A stretch of DNA of 37,713 nt from assembly GCA_015206805.1 (NCBI GenBank), contig JADEZP010000010.1, positions 1 to 37,713 of the forward strand, in the 5' to 3' direction. Shown here one piece after another: positions 31,005 through 37,713 of the stretch. The notes under the pieces were generated by a model, which saw only the letters and a list, made by a program, of their open reading frames with translations, made no database searches and was not told the DNA's origin. Numbering within the stretch: position 1 is the stretch's first letter; each line of letters begins with the position of its first letter. This stretch comes from Quinella sp. 1Q7 (GTDB lineage: Bacteria; Bacillota; Negativicutes; Selenomonadales; Selenomonadaceae). The position numbers and the translations under genes are program-made.

Positions 31005-31649
31005 TTGCTGAACAAAATCAAAGTCAACGCTCACGCAAAATTTACGACGGAACTTGCCGCGCAGGTTAAAGCCTTCGCCGACGCAATCAGACCGCTCGAC
31101 AAATTTTCAATCGCGTTGAGAACGGAAGACTTCGCCGCGACGGAAAAAATTTTTTACGCCGTGCGCGACGTGGCGATTAATCTGCACAACGAAAAACATT
31201 TAATCAACGACCCGTTGATACTCACGCGCACGCTTGAGAAAAATTTTTCGTATCTGCCGCACCTTGCCGAGTTGATTCGCGAGGACGTGAATTTTCTGCA
31301 GGAGGCGCAGGCACGTCGTCCGACGCAAGACTTTATTGACGCGAAGTCGACACTTGACGCAATCTTGAAGGAGATTAACGACGGAGTCCGCTTTGAGGAA
31401 AATGCCGCGCAGATGAATTTGAAATTCTATCACGAGCAATTCAAGGCGGAACATGTGTTTACGTTAATTAGAGTAATAAATCATTCAGCTTGCAAGCCCG
31501 ACGAACTTAAAACTTTAAATGCCGTTGCGGCAATGATTTATCTTCGCATGGGGACGGCACTGACGTGGACTAACCGTGCGGAATTCGTGTTCGAGTTGTT
31601 CCAAAAGGCTTTGCCTTACGCCGAGGCTTCGGGCGACAATTCCTTTTGA
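31005..31649 (+). CDS. Hypothetical helical protein, probable C-terminal part of the frame-shifted neighbour
   Basis: 214 codons. The frame is open from about 30990 (KKIISLLNKIKVNAHAKF), immediately after the stop of the upstream gene and shifted by one base. There is no RBS before the TTG at 31005. It is helical and Asp/Glu/Ala-rich (AFADAIRPLDKFSIALRTEDFAATEKIF, DFIDAKSTLDAILKEINDG), with a TPR-like C-terminal stretch (FVFELFQKALPYAEASGDNSF) that may end early. No family recognised. Read with 30656-30991 it looks like one accessory gene of the Hsp70 operon that has lost its frame. It ends 14 bases from the convergent rlmN. Confidence 0.5.
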   Translation: MLNKIKVNAHAKFTTELAAQVKAFADAIRPLDKFSIALRTEDFAATEKIFYAVRDVAINLHNEKHLINDPLILTRTLEKNFSYLPHLAELIREDVNFLQEAQARRPTQDFIDAKSTLDAILKEINDGVRFEENAAQMNLKFYHEQFKAEHVFTLIRVINHSACKPDELKTLNAVAAMIYLRMGTALTWTNRAEFVFELFQKALPYAEASGDNSF

Positions 31650-31663
31650 CGCGCTAAAATTTT

Positions 31664-32701
31664 TCAGCGTGCAGAATTTCGGGCGCGAAGTTGACCGCAG
31701 GCGGCGTTGACATCCGCGCCCATTTCCTTGCGAATCGTCGCGCCGATACCGTGCGTGTTCAGGAAGTGGAAAAATTTTTTGACGGCGTTATTCGTCGGCG
31801 GACGGAAATTTCTTTCGTCGACGGGATTGAACGGAATCAGATTGACGTTGGCAAGTTGTCCGCCCAAAATTTTCGCAAGGCGTCGCGCGTGCTCCTCCGT
31901 GTCGTTGACGCCGCCGATCAAAATGTATTCGTAAGTGACGCGTCGCCCCGTGGCTTGCGCGTAATCGTCGCCGGCGGCAAGCAGACTTTTGAGCCCGAAG
32001 GCGGAATTAATCGGCATCAGCTCACTGCGCAACTTGTCGTCGGGCGCGTGCAGTGAAATCGACAGCGTGACGGGAATTTTTTCGTCGCGCAATTTTTTTA
32101 TGACGGGCACGACGCCGCACGTCGAGATTGTGATTTTGCGGAAGCTCATGCCGAGGCAATAATCTTCGTGCAACAGGCGCAGCATTTTAATCAGCGCGTC
32201 AAAATTCATCAGCGGCTCACCCGTGCCCATGACGACGACCGAATCAAGTTTGCGACCTTCGCCGCGCAAAAATTCGTCCGCAAAAAAAATTTCGCCGAGC
32301 AGCTCCGCCGCCGTCAAGTTCCGCTCAAGTCCGCGCAGTGTCGACGCGCAAAATGCACAGCCCATTTGACAGCCGACTTGGCTTGAAATGCAGACGCTGT
32401 TGCCGTAATCGTGGCGCATGATGACAATTTCGACCGCCGCGCCGTCCGCGAAGCCGAGCAAAAATTTCGTCGTCAAGCCGTCCGCCGAATCGAGCCGCGT
32501 CAAAAGTTCGGCAACCTTAATTTCAAAGCGCGTCTCCAGCTCCGCACGCAAAGTTTTGGGCAAATCGTTCATGTCGCCGAAATTTTTCACGCCGTGCTTG
32601 TAAATGTTCGCGGCAATTTGTTTCGCGCGGAATTTCGGCAACGGCGCGAGCTCCGACTTCAATTCGGCAAGCGTCAGCCCGAACAAATTTTTCCTGTTCA
32701 A
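31664..32701 (-). CDS. rlmN: Dual-specificity RNA methyltransferase RlmN
   Basis: 345 residues from a TTG at 32701 with GGGAG 8 bases upstream; the eleven codons before it are outside the RBS. The radical-SAM motif CxxxCxxC is CQMGCAFCAST at about 110; GTGEPLMNFDAL, ISTCGVVP, ISLHAPDDKLRSELMPIN and the C-terminal catalytic Cys in NAACGQL follow. It methylates A2503 of 23S rRNA and A37 of some tRNAs. The neighbour downstream is the convergent Hsp70 operon. Confidence 0.95.
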   Translation of the reverse strand: MNRKNLFGLTLAELKSELAPLPKFRAKQIAANIYKHGVKNFGDMNDLPKTLRAELETRFEIKVAELLTRLDSADGLTTKFLLGFADGAAVEIVIMRHDYGNSVCISSQVGCQMGCAFCASTLRGLERNLTAAELLGEIFFADEFLRGEGRKLDSVVVMGTGEPLMNFDALIKMLRLLHEDYCLGMSFRKITISTCGVVPVIKKLRDEKIPVTLSISLHAPDDKLRSELMPINSAFGLKSLLAAGDDYAQATGRRVTYEYILIGGVNDTEEHARRLAKILGGQLANVNLIPFNPVDERNFRPPTNNAVKKFFHFLNTHGIGATIRKEMGADVNAACGQLRARNSAR

Positions 32702-32730
32702 TGAATCATCTCCCAAAAATTTTTTTCGCG

Positions 32731-32755
32731 GCAACGGAATGTAATGTCACGTTGC
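32731..32755 (+). repeat. Repeat right-end fragment I
   Basis: GGAATGTAATGTCACGTTGC at 32736-32755 matches the right end of the element family with two changes in the palindrome. The 300-base gap between rlmN and the chemotaxis receptor holds this fragment, a terminator and a 19-bp tandem repeat; no gene is seen. Confidence 0.5.
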
Positions 32756-32860
32756 CCGTAATCGGTATCTACATCTGCGAACGTCGGCGCAAGTAGCAGG
32801 CGTTATCAACTCTTGCTTGCCCGCTAATCGGATTCATCAACCGGTTATGGCAAAACGAAG

Positions 32861-32893
32861 CCCCCGTCGGTTCATCAAGCCGTCGGGGGTTTT
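32861..32893. terminator. Terminator, probably bidirectional, after the chemotaxis receptor gene
   Basis: CCCCCGTCGG, loop TTCATCAAG, CCGTCGGGGG: a 10-bp stem with one mismatch, followed by TTTT on the plus strand and by CTTCGTTTT on the minus strand. It lies about 110 bases beyond the receptor gene stop. Confidence 0.65.
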
Positions 32894-32911
32894 CGTTTGG
32901 TGTTACAGTAC

Positions 32912-32949
32912 TAAGTATCACATATGGTTTTAAGTATCACATATGGTTT
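32912..32949. repeat. 19-bp tandem repeat, two copies plus a degenerate third
   Basis: TAAGTATCACATATGGTTT is present at 32912-32930 and 32931-32949, followed by the degenerate TTAAGTAGCACAC. Each unit contains CATATG. Could be a binding-site array or simple slippage product. Confidence 0.75.
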
Positions 32950-33004
32950 TCTTAAGTAGCACACTCAATTTAGCACAAGCGCAACCGTTTGTCAATCAGC
33001 GCGT

Positions 33005-34690
33005 TCACAGCTTGAATTGCGCGACTTCGCCCTGCATGTCGTTGGCAAGGTCGGAAAGCGTTTTGCTCGCGTCGGCAACCTCCTGCATCATTGCGGATTG
33101 TTCCTGCGTCGCCGCACTGATTGAGCCCGCGTTTTCGTTCGATTGATTTGCAATTTGTTTGACGTGCGCGACCTCCGACAAAATTTTTTCGCTGTCGACG
33201 TTGACCGCTCCGATATGTTCCATGCTCGCCGCGACGTTGACGTTGAGCTTGTCGACCTGCGCCTCAATGCCGCGGAAGGCGTCGCCCGTGTGCGCAACAG
33301 CCTCGCGACCGTCCGTGACGTTTTGCGTGCTTTGCTCAATCGACTCGACGGCGGACGCCGTGTCGCGCTGAATCGTCGCGATAAGTTGCGTAATGTTTTC
33401 AGCCGCCTTGCCCGACTGTTCGGCAAGCTTGCGAACTTCCTCCGCGACGACTGCAAAGCCGCGACCGTTTTCGCCCGCACGTGCCGCCTCAATCGCCGCA
33501 TTGAGCGCAAGCAAATTCGTCTGACCCGCAATTCCGCTAATCGTCTCGACAATCTGCCCGATTTCGTCAGACCGCTTGCCCAACTCGCCGACAATCTGCG
33601 CGGACGAATTCACCTGCGCGGCAATGTTTTCCATCATGTCAATCGCGGCGTCGACTTTGGCTTTGCCGACCGCAGTGTTGCTTGCAGTCTCGTGAGCGAC
33701 GGACTCCATTTGAGCGGCACTTTCGCGCAGGGCAACAATTTTGTCGCGCATATCGGAAATATTTTCTTCCAGCGCGTGAACAGTCCGTTGCTGTTCGACG
33801 GTGCCGTTCGTAAGCGTTTCCATGTTGCGGGCAACCGTCGTGATTGATTCGTTGGTCTGTTGCGTGCCGGCAGTAAGTTCGTGGCTCGACGCCGCGACGC
33901 GCTCGGAACATTCCGCAATTTTCGTAAGCAGGGCTTTAAGCCGATACTTCATGTCGTTGACGCTTTCGGCAAGCGCGCCGATTTCGTCGTCCGTGTGAAT
34001 GTCCACGTCGTTAATCCGCAGGTTGCCCGCCGAAATTTTTTTCATCGCGTCGACGACCGAATCAACCTGCCCGACCATTTTGCCGACAAAAAAATTCGAC
34101 GCAAGGATACACGCAATGACAATCACGACGACGGCAAGCGCAATCGACAGAATCAGTTGCTCGACGATATCGTCCATTTCGTGCACGCTCACGCCGACAA
34201 AAAGCATTCCGATTGTCTGACCCGTCGCGTCCTTGAGCGGCTGATACGCGGCGTAATGATCTTCGCCCATGACCGACGCTTTGCCGACGAAAAATTTCCC
34301 CTGCCGCAGGACGTTGTTTATGACGGCGTCGGAAGCCCGCGTGCCCGTTTGACGATTGCCCGCCGAATCTTTGACGGTCGTGGCGACGCGAGTATCTCCG
34401 TTGAACAGCGTGACCTGTGCGCCGCAAATGCCGCTCAAAAAGTCCGTGATTTCGTTGACGCCGTCAATCTGTTGCCCGCCCTTGAAAAGCGTCCCGTCGC
34501 GCAAAGTCCAGTCTCCGTTGTAGCGGCTGTTGAGAATTTCCGACAGCGATTGAACGTCGGCAGATGCCTTCATCTGCAATGCCTTCGCGAAACCCGCCTC
34601 CGCGCGCAAATAACCGATTATGCCCATAAGCACGCACGCGACAATTACAATCGCGTTGATTGCGAGGATAGATTTGGTTTTCAGTCCCAT
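33005..34690 (-). CDS. Methyl-accepting chemotaxis protein with a single extracellular Cache-type sensor
   Basis: 561 residues from the ATG at 34690 (GGAGGTACTCACCG upstream). TM1 is residues 8-26, the sensor runs about 30-185 ([48 protein letters not shown], a single-Cache pattern), TM2 about 185-207. HAMP follows ([29 protein letters not shown]), then the signalling domain with the hairpin tip [51 protein letters not shown]. It would report to CheA/CheW, none of which are here. The ligand is unknown; Cache sensors of this type often bind small organic acids. Its promoter carries the same TGTGATACAAT as the acyltransferase operon. Confidence 0.94.
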   Translation of the reverse strand: MGLKTKSILAINAIVIVACVLMGIIGYLRAEAGFAKALQMKASADVQSLSEILNSRYNGDWTLRDGTLFKGGQQIDGVNEITDFLSGICGAQVTLFNGDTRVATTVKDSAGNRQTGTRASDAVINNVLRQGKFFVGKASVMGEDHYAAYQPLKDATGQTIGMLFVGVSVHEMDDIVEQLILSIALAVVVIVIACILASNFFVGKMVGQVDSVVDAMKKISAGNLRINDVDIHTDDEIGALAESVNDMKYRLKALLTKIAECSERVAASSHELTAGTQQTNESITTVARNMETLTNGTVEQQRTVHALEENISDMRDKIVALRESAAQMESVAHETASNTAVGKAKVDAAIDMMENIAAQVNSSAQIVGELGKRSDEIGQIVETISGIAGQTNLLALNAAIEAARAGENGRGFAVVAEEVRKLAEQSGKAAENITQLIATIQRDTASAVESIEQSTQNVTDGREAVAHTGDAFRGIEAQVDKLNVNVAASMEHIGAVNVDSEKILSEVAHVKQIANQSNENAGSISAATQEQSAMMQEVADASKTLSDLANDMQGEVAQFKL

Positions 34691-34722
34691 CGGTGAGTAC
34701 CTCCTCAAAAAACTTCGCGGGC

Positions 34723-34751
34723 ATTGTATCACAATTTCGATATGGCAACAA
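34723..34751 (-). promoter_or_regulatory. Promoter of the chemotaxis receptor gene
   Basis: Minus strand TTGTTG (34751-34746), 17-base spacer, TACAAT (34728-34723), preceded by TGTGA. About 33 bases before the ATG. Confidence 0.6.
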
Positions 34752-34787
34752 AAAAATTCCCGCCACTCACACCGAGCAACGGGAATT
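34751..34787 (-). terminator. Terminator of the CAP-domain gene
   Basis: Minus strand ATTCCCGTTGCTC, loop, GAGTGGCGGGAAT, with three G-U pairs, followed by a T-run. It begins right after the CAP gene stop and adjoins the chemotaxis receptor promoter. Confidence 0.8.
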
Positions 34788-34790
34788 TTT

Positions 34791-35294
34791 TTATCCGCGA
34801 AAATGTTGCACCCAGTAGTGCTTGTATTTCGACTTCGGCTGATAATAGTAGACGACGCCGAGCTCAAGATATTTCGGATTCAAAATGTTTTCGCGATGAG
34901 TTTCCGAGTCCATCCACGCTTGCACGACCTGTTGCGGCGAAGTTTGTCCGCCCGCCAAATTTTCGCCGAGGATATGTCCGCGTTGAGGCATTGCCGTGAA
35001 ACATTTCGAGCCGTTCGGGCGCGTGTGTGAAAATTTCGTCGGCAATTCCGTCGCCCGCACGTAAGCACTTGCCGCCAAATCGTTCGCGAACTTCAGCGGC
35101 GGCAATCCGACTTTGTTGCGCTCCTTGTTGACCAAACGCAAAACTTCCTGCGGAAAATTTTTGACGTTCGCCTGCAGTTGAGTACGTTGCGCCGCGTCCT
35201 GCATGATGATAATTTTTTGTGCCGCCTCAACGCTTGCAAAGGTTGCCGCCGCCAACAAAAGTAATGTCGCCACGCCAAACAAAATTTTTTTCAT
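34791..35294 (-). CDS. Secreted CAP-domain protein (SCP/PR-1, YkwD-like)
   Basis: 167 residues from the ATG at 35294 (GAGGTGATTGTC upstream; three codons of open frame before it are skipped). Residues 1-25 are a signal peptide ([24 protein letters not shown]). The CAP domain runs from about 45: [35 protein letters not shown] (metal His), [31 protein letters not shown] and [21 protein letters not shown]. Conserved His and Glu form the CAP cavity. The role of bacterial CAP proteins is unclear; secretion is predicted. It is monocistronic with its own promoter and terminator. Confidence 0.93.
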   Translation of the reverse strand: MKKILFGVATLLLLAAATFASVEAAQKIIIMQDAAQRTQLQANVKNFPQEVLRLVNKERNKVGLPPLKFANDLAASAYVRATELPTKFSHTRPNGSKCFTAMPQRGHILGENLAGGQTSPQQVVQAWMDSETHRENILNPKYLELGVVYYYQPKSKYKHYWVQHFRG

Positions 35295-35345
35295 GACAAT
35301 CACCTCGCACGGATTTTACTTGCGCAGAATTAATCGCGCATTAAG

Positions 35346-35374
35346 ATTGTATTTCATTGCGCGCCGACATTCAA
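35346..35374 (-). promoter_or_regulatory. Promoter of the CAP-domain gene
   Basis: Minus strand TTGAAT (35374-35369), 17-base spacer, TACAAT (35351-35346), about 52 bases before the ATG. Confidence 0.6.
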
Positions 35375-35414
35375 TGACGCCGACGAAAATTTTTTCCGAT
35401 TGTGGCAAGGCGGC

Positions 35415-35441
35415 TTGTCGCGGCGGCGGCGGGTATGATAT
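35415..35441 (+). promoter_or_regulatory. Promoter of the TAXI binding-protein gene
   Basis: Extended -10 TGATATAAT (35433-35441), 15 bases after a weak -35 TTGTCG (35415-35420). The transcript leader to the ATG is about 45 bases. Confidence 0.65.
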
Positions 35442-35489
35442 AATTCGCCCGAAAATTTTTTCACAGACTTTGAGAGGAGTGTTTCAATC

Positions 35490-36446
35490 ATGAAATTACC
35501 CGGGCTTTTCAAAAGGGTAGTGACTGCCGTTTGCGCGTTGACGTTGGCAATCGGTATCGCGGGTTGCGGCGGCGGCGAAAAGGAACAATTCATCAACATC
35601 GCCACGGGCGGCACTGCGGGCACTTATTATCCAATCGGCGGAGCCATTGCCGAAGTCCTCAACAAAAACGGCATGAACGCTTCCGCACAATCAACGGGCG
35701 CGTCCGTCGCCAACATCAACATGCTCAAAGACAAACAGGTCGAACTTGCAATCGTTCAGAATGACATAACTTATTACGCTGTCAACGGGCTTGAGATGTT
35801 CAAGGAAAGCGGCAAGATCGAAAACCTTTCCGGTATCGCGTCGCTTTATCCCGAAACGTGCCAATTCATCGTCCGTGAAGACAGCGGCATTAAATCCATC
35901 AACGACCTTAAGGGCAAACGCGTTGCAGTCGGCGCGGCAGGTTCCGGTGCCGAAGCCAACGCCCGCCAAATTCTTGAGGCTTACGGAATCACTTACGACG
36001 ACGTGGAAGAACAATTCCTTTCCTTCGCCGAAGGTGCCTACGCAATCAAAGATAAAACCGTCGACGCCGCGTTCGTCACTGCAGGTTACCCGACAGCGTC
36101 CGTGCAAGATGTCGCCTCCCAAAACAAAATCCGTCTCCTGCCCGTCGGCGACGAGCAAATCAAAATCCTCACCGATAAATATCCGTTCTACACCAAGACC
36201 GTCGTCCCGAAAGGCGTTTATCAGGGCTTCGACGAGGAAGTTCAAACCGTCAGCGTTATGGCAATTCTCGTCTGCAACGACAAAATTGACGCGGCTCTCG
36301 GCGAAAAACTCACCAAGGCAGTTTTCGACAACGTAGACAAAATCGCGGCGGCTCACTCTGCCGGCAAGAACATCAAGAAAGAATCCGCGCTCACCGGCAT
36401 GGACTTCATCAAAATGAACGAGGGCGCGACCAAAGTTCTCAAGTAA
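35490..36446 (+). CDS. TAXI-family TRAP transporter substrate-binding lipoprotein
   Basis: 318 residues; GAGAGGAGTG precedes the ATG. The lipobox is IAGC, so Cys27 would be lipidated after a signal peptide (FKRVVTAVCALTLAIGIAGC). Mature start FINIATGGTAGTYYPIGGAIAEVLN is diagnostic of TAXI proteins; VQNDITYYAVNG, VAVGAAGSGAEANARQILEAYG and DAAFVTAGYPTASVQD follow. It binds a small organic substrate, often glutamate or a dicarboxylate, for a TRAP-type importer. No membrane subunits (TAXI 4TM-12TM) are adjacent; they are elsewhere or lost. Strong promoter. Confidence 0.95.
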   Translation: MKLPGLFKRVVTAVCALTLAIGIAGCGGGEKEQFINIATGGTAGTYYPIGGAIAEVLNKNGMNASAQSTGASVANINMLKDKQVELAIVQNDITYYAVNGLEMFKESGKIENLSGIASLYPETCQFIVREDSGIKSINDLKGKRVAVGAAGSGAEANARQILEAYGITYDDVEEQFLSFAEGAYAIKDKTVDAAFVTAGYPTASVQDVASQNKIRLLPVGDEQIKILTDKYPFYTKTVVPKGVYQGFDEEVQTVSVMAILVCNDKIDAALGEKLTKAVFDNVDKIAAAHSAGKNIKKESALTGMDFIKMNEGATKVLK

Positions 36447-36465
36447 GCTCACATCAAATCGAACG

Positions 36466-36513
36466 TTCAATGCGCAATGCGTTAAGGTCAATCCGCGACG
36501 GTTGCGCATTTTG
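36466..36513 (+). terminator. Possible terminator or repeat hairpin after the TAXI gene
   Basis: AATGCGCAA (36469-36477) and its complement TTGCGCATT (36502-36510) form a 9-bp stem with a 24-base loop, followed by TTTG only. The arm resembles those bounding the 3165-3526 segment. Weak as a terminator. Confidence 0.35.
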
Positions 36514-36545
36514 AATTTGCGGCGTAGTTTTCGGAGGTCGGTGCA

Positions 36546-37400
36546 ATGCGAACTGTGGCGGAAGTCTTGCGGGCGGCGACGGAACGTTTGACGGCGTCGG
36601 GTGTCGATTCGCCGCGACTTGACGCGGAAATTTTGTTGGCGCACGTGCTCGGTTGGCGGCGATTGACTTTGTACGTCGAGTCGGAAAAAATTTTGCCGCT
36701 CGAAAAAATTTTGCGCTTCAACGAATTAATCAGTCGGCGGCTTGAAAAAATTCCCGTGGCGTATCTGACGGGCACGCGTGAATTCATGGGCTTGAGCTTC
36801 GCGGTAAATGAGCACGTCTTAATCCCGCGCCCCGACACCGAAATTTTAACGGAAGGCGTCGGCGAATTCCTGCGCGGGCTCGGCAAGGCGTCGGTATCAT
36901 TCGCGGACTTAGGCACGGGCAGCGGAGCAATTTGCGTGTCAATTTTGAAGTTCGTCAAGAGTGCGCGAGCTTGCGCGGTCGACATATCGGCGGCGGCATT
37001 GGCGACGGCTCAACTCAACGCGGCAAAATTCCACGTCGACGATCGGGCGAAATTTTTTTGCGGAGACTTATTCGCGCCGCTGACGGGAAAAATTTTCGAC
37101 GCAGTCATATCGAATCCACCGTATATCCCGACGGGCGATTTGCCGTCACTGCAGGCGGAAGTCACTCACGAGCCGCGACTTGCCCTTGACGGCGGCGCGG
37201 ACGGCTTGAATTTTTATCGGCGAATAATTTTCGACGCACCGAACTTTTTGGCGGCGGGCGGACTTTTAGCGGTCGAGGTCGGTCACAATCAATCGACGGC
37301 GGTAAAAAATTTGCTTGCGGCTGACGGACGCTTTGCCCCTGCCGAAACGTGGCGGGACTTGTCGGGCATTGAACGGGTCGTTGCGGCACGCGTAATTTGA
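36546..37400 (+). CDS. prmC: Peptide chain release factor N5-glutamine methyltransferase PrmC (HemK)
   Basis: 284 residues from the ATG at 36546 with GGAGG upstream. An N-terminal helical domain (RTVAEVLRAATERLTASGVDSPRLDAEILLAHVLG) binds the release factor. The SAM domain has DLGTGSGAICVSILKF and the catalytic NPPYIP, after PVAYLTGTREFMGLSFAVNEHVLIPRPDTEILTE. It methylates the GGQ Gln of RF1 and RF2. In most Firmicutes prmC follows prfA; here it stands alone after the TAXI gene and before a repeat and an IS element. Confidence 0.95.
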   Translation: MRTVAEVLRAATERLTASGVDSPRLDAEILLAHVLGWRRLTLYVESEKILPLEKILRFNELISRRLEKIPVAYLTGTREFMGLSFAVNEHVLIPRPDTEILTEGVGEFLRGLGKASVSFADLGTGSGAICVSILKFVKSARACAVDISAAALATAQLNAAKFHVDDRAKFFCGDLFAPLTGKIFDAVISNPPYIPTGDLPSLQAEVTHEPRLALDGGADGLNFYRRIIFDAPNFLAAGGLLAVEVGHNQSTAVKNLLAADGRFAPAETWRDLSGIERVVAARVI

Positions 37401-37472
37401 GGCGCACATGGACGTGCGGCAACGTTGCAATAACCGCGATTCTTTCGCCGCCGAAAGAAAGTAGATTCTAAG
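37389..37472 (+). repeat. Hairpin-rich repeat after prmC (copy 2)
   Basis: Shares CGCGTAATTTG, the loop ATGGAC and the end AAAGAAAGTAGATTCTAA with the repeat after rsmB. The first stem here is CGCAC/GTGCG rather than GGACCGCGC/GCGCGGTCC, a compensatory change. A GCAACGTTGC palindrome is at 37419-37428. The first 12 bases lie inside the prmC coding end. Confidence 0.65.
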
Positions 37473-37481
37473 AACAGGTGT

Positions 37482-37713
37482 TCACAAACGCTTAAGTAAA
37501 GTGTGAATATGAGAAATTTTAATCAAAGTCTCAGCGGAAGATATTGTTAGCTCATAATTTTTGCTAAGTCGGCGGGAGTGATTGAGCCAGGCAAAAGTCC
37601 GCTCCACTATCCAGCGTTTTGGTAAGACTTGCCAGCCGTGCCCCTTAAGCTTCTTGCTGATTTCTACTCGCAAGCCGAAATATTTGTACGACTCGTAAAC
37701 GAAAGAGCCGCGA
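37482..37713 (-). mobile_element. IS5-family transposase, C-terminal part (element runs off the right edge)
   Basis: Reading the minus strand from the right edge gives about 76 residues to the stop at 37482: [19 protein letters not shown], then [20 protein letters not shown] and [20 protein letters not shown]. The [17 protein letters not shown]-type motif is the C-terminal DDE Glu region of IS5-family (IS427-like) transposases. The element end lies between the stop and about 37473, near AACAGGTGTTCACAAACGC. The rest is outside the window, so intactness is unknown. Confidence 0.88.

Noticed and set aside
1-37713. tRNA or rRNA genes
   Set aside because: Looked for T-loop (GGTTCGAATCC-type) and CCA-end patterns on both strands by eye; none found.

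Overview
The window looks like a chromosome segment from a diderm Firmicute (class Negativicutes, Selenomonas-like). The support is a complete Kdo/LPS-transport gene set (kdsA, kdsB, kdsC, kdsD, lptA, lptB, lptC, lptF, an LpxL-type acyltransferase and a partial waaA) alongside Firmicute-style RBSs (GGAGG), cytochrome bd, a CsoR regulator with a His-rich leader and a TAXI-TRAP binding protein. The assignment is inference from gene content; no rRNA or tRNA gene is present to confirm it.

Layout. 1-4260 (minus strand): start of waaA, then cydA - small coiled-coil membrane protein - cydB, and an unknown helical protein. 4281-7566 (minus): a five-gene cassette with a PglD/NeuD-like acyltransferase, an acyl carrier protein, a split UxaA/SuyAB-type lyase and a short-chain dehydrogenase, preceded by a small leader ORF that overlaps a repeat. 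7577-13136 (mostly plus): aldo/keto reductase, rsmB, a repeat-rich intergenic region, a divergent ftsZ paralogue, tcdA, a convergent csoR and a 57-residue basic protein. 13141-15225: ychF with a duplicated 3' end, and a decayed glycosyltransferase. 15226-27094 (minus): one long envelope operon, kdsB - split glycan gene - kdsA - kdsD - kdsC - PP-loop-like protein - lpxL - lptC - FkbM-like protein - lptA - lptB - lptF - rnhB. 27182-31649 (plus): ctpA, then a decaying Hsp70-type chaperone operon. 31664-37713: rlmN, a methyl-accepting chemotaxis protein, a CAP-domain protein, a TAXI-TRAP binding protein, prmC and the 3' end of an IS5-like transposase at the right edge.

How the genes work together. 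The Kdo genes make CMP-Kdo, WaaA would add Kdo to lipid A, LpxL would acylate it, and LptABCF would carry the finished LPS outward. Two genes in the operon (FkbM-like and PP-loop-like) have no place in the textbook pathway and may modify surface glycans.

Most unusual feature. A family of short repeats recurs across the window. Two full-length copies are each 199 bp. The left end is a perfect 17-bp palindrome whose arms covary between copies (GCCGC/GCGGC versus GTCGC/GCGAC). The right end is the palindrome GCAACGTSACGTTGC. Copies or fragments lie inside the Hsp70 pseudogene (three), before the grpE-like fragment, between ftsZ and tcdA (flanked by an 18-bp direct repeat), inside a duplicated terminator (25-bp direct repeat), and in the leader of the acyltransferase operon. 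A 12-bp right-end match sits at a frameshift junction in a glycan gene. No enzyme encoded here explains their spread. They look like non-autonomous, hairpin-ended mobile elements associated with gene decay.
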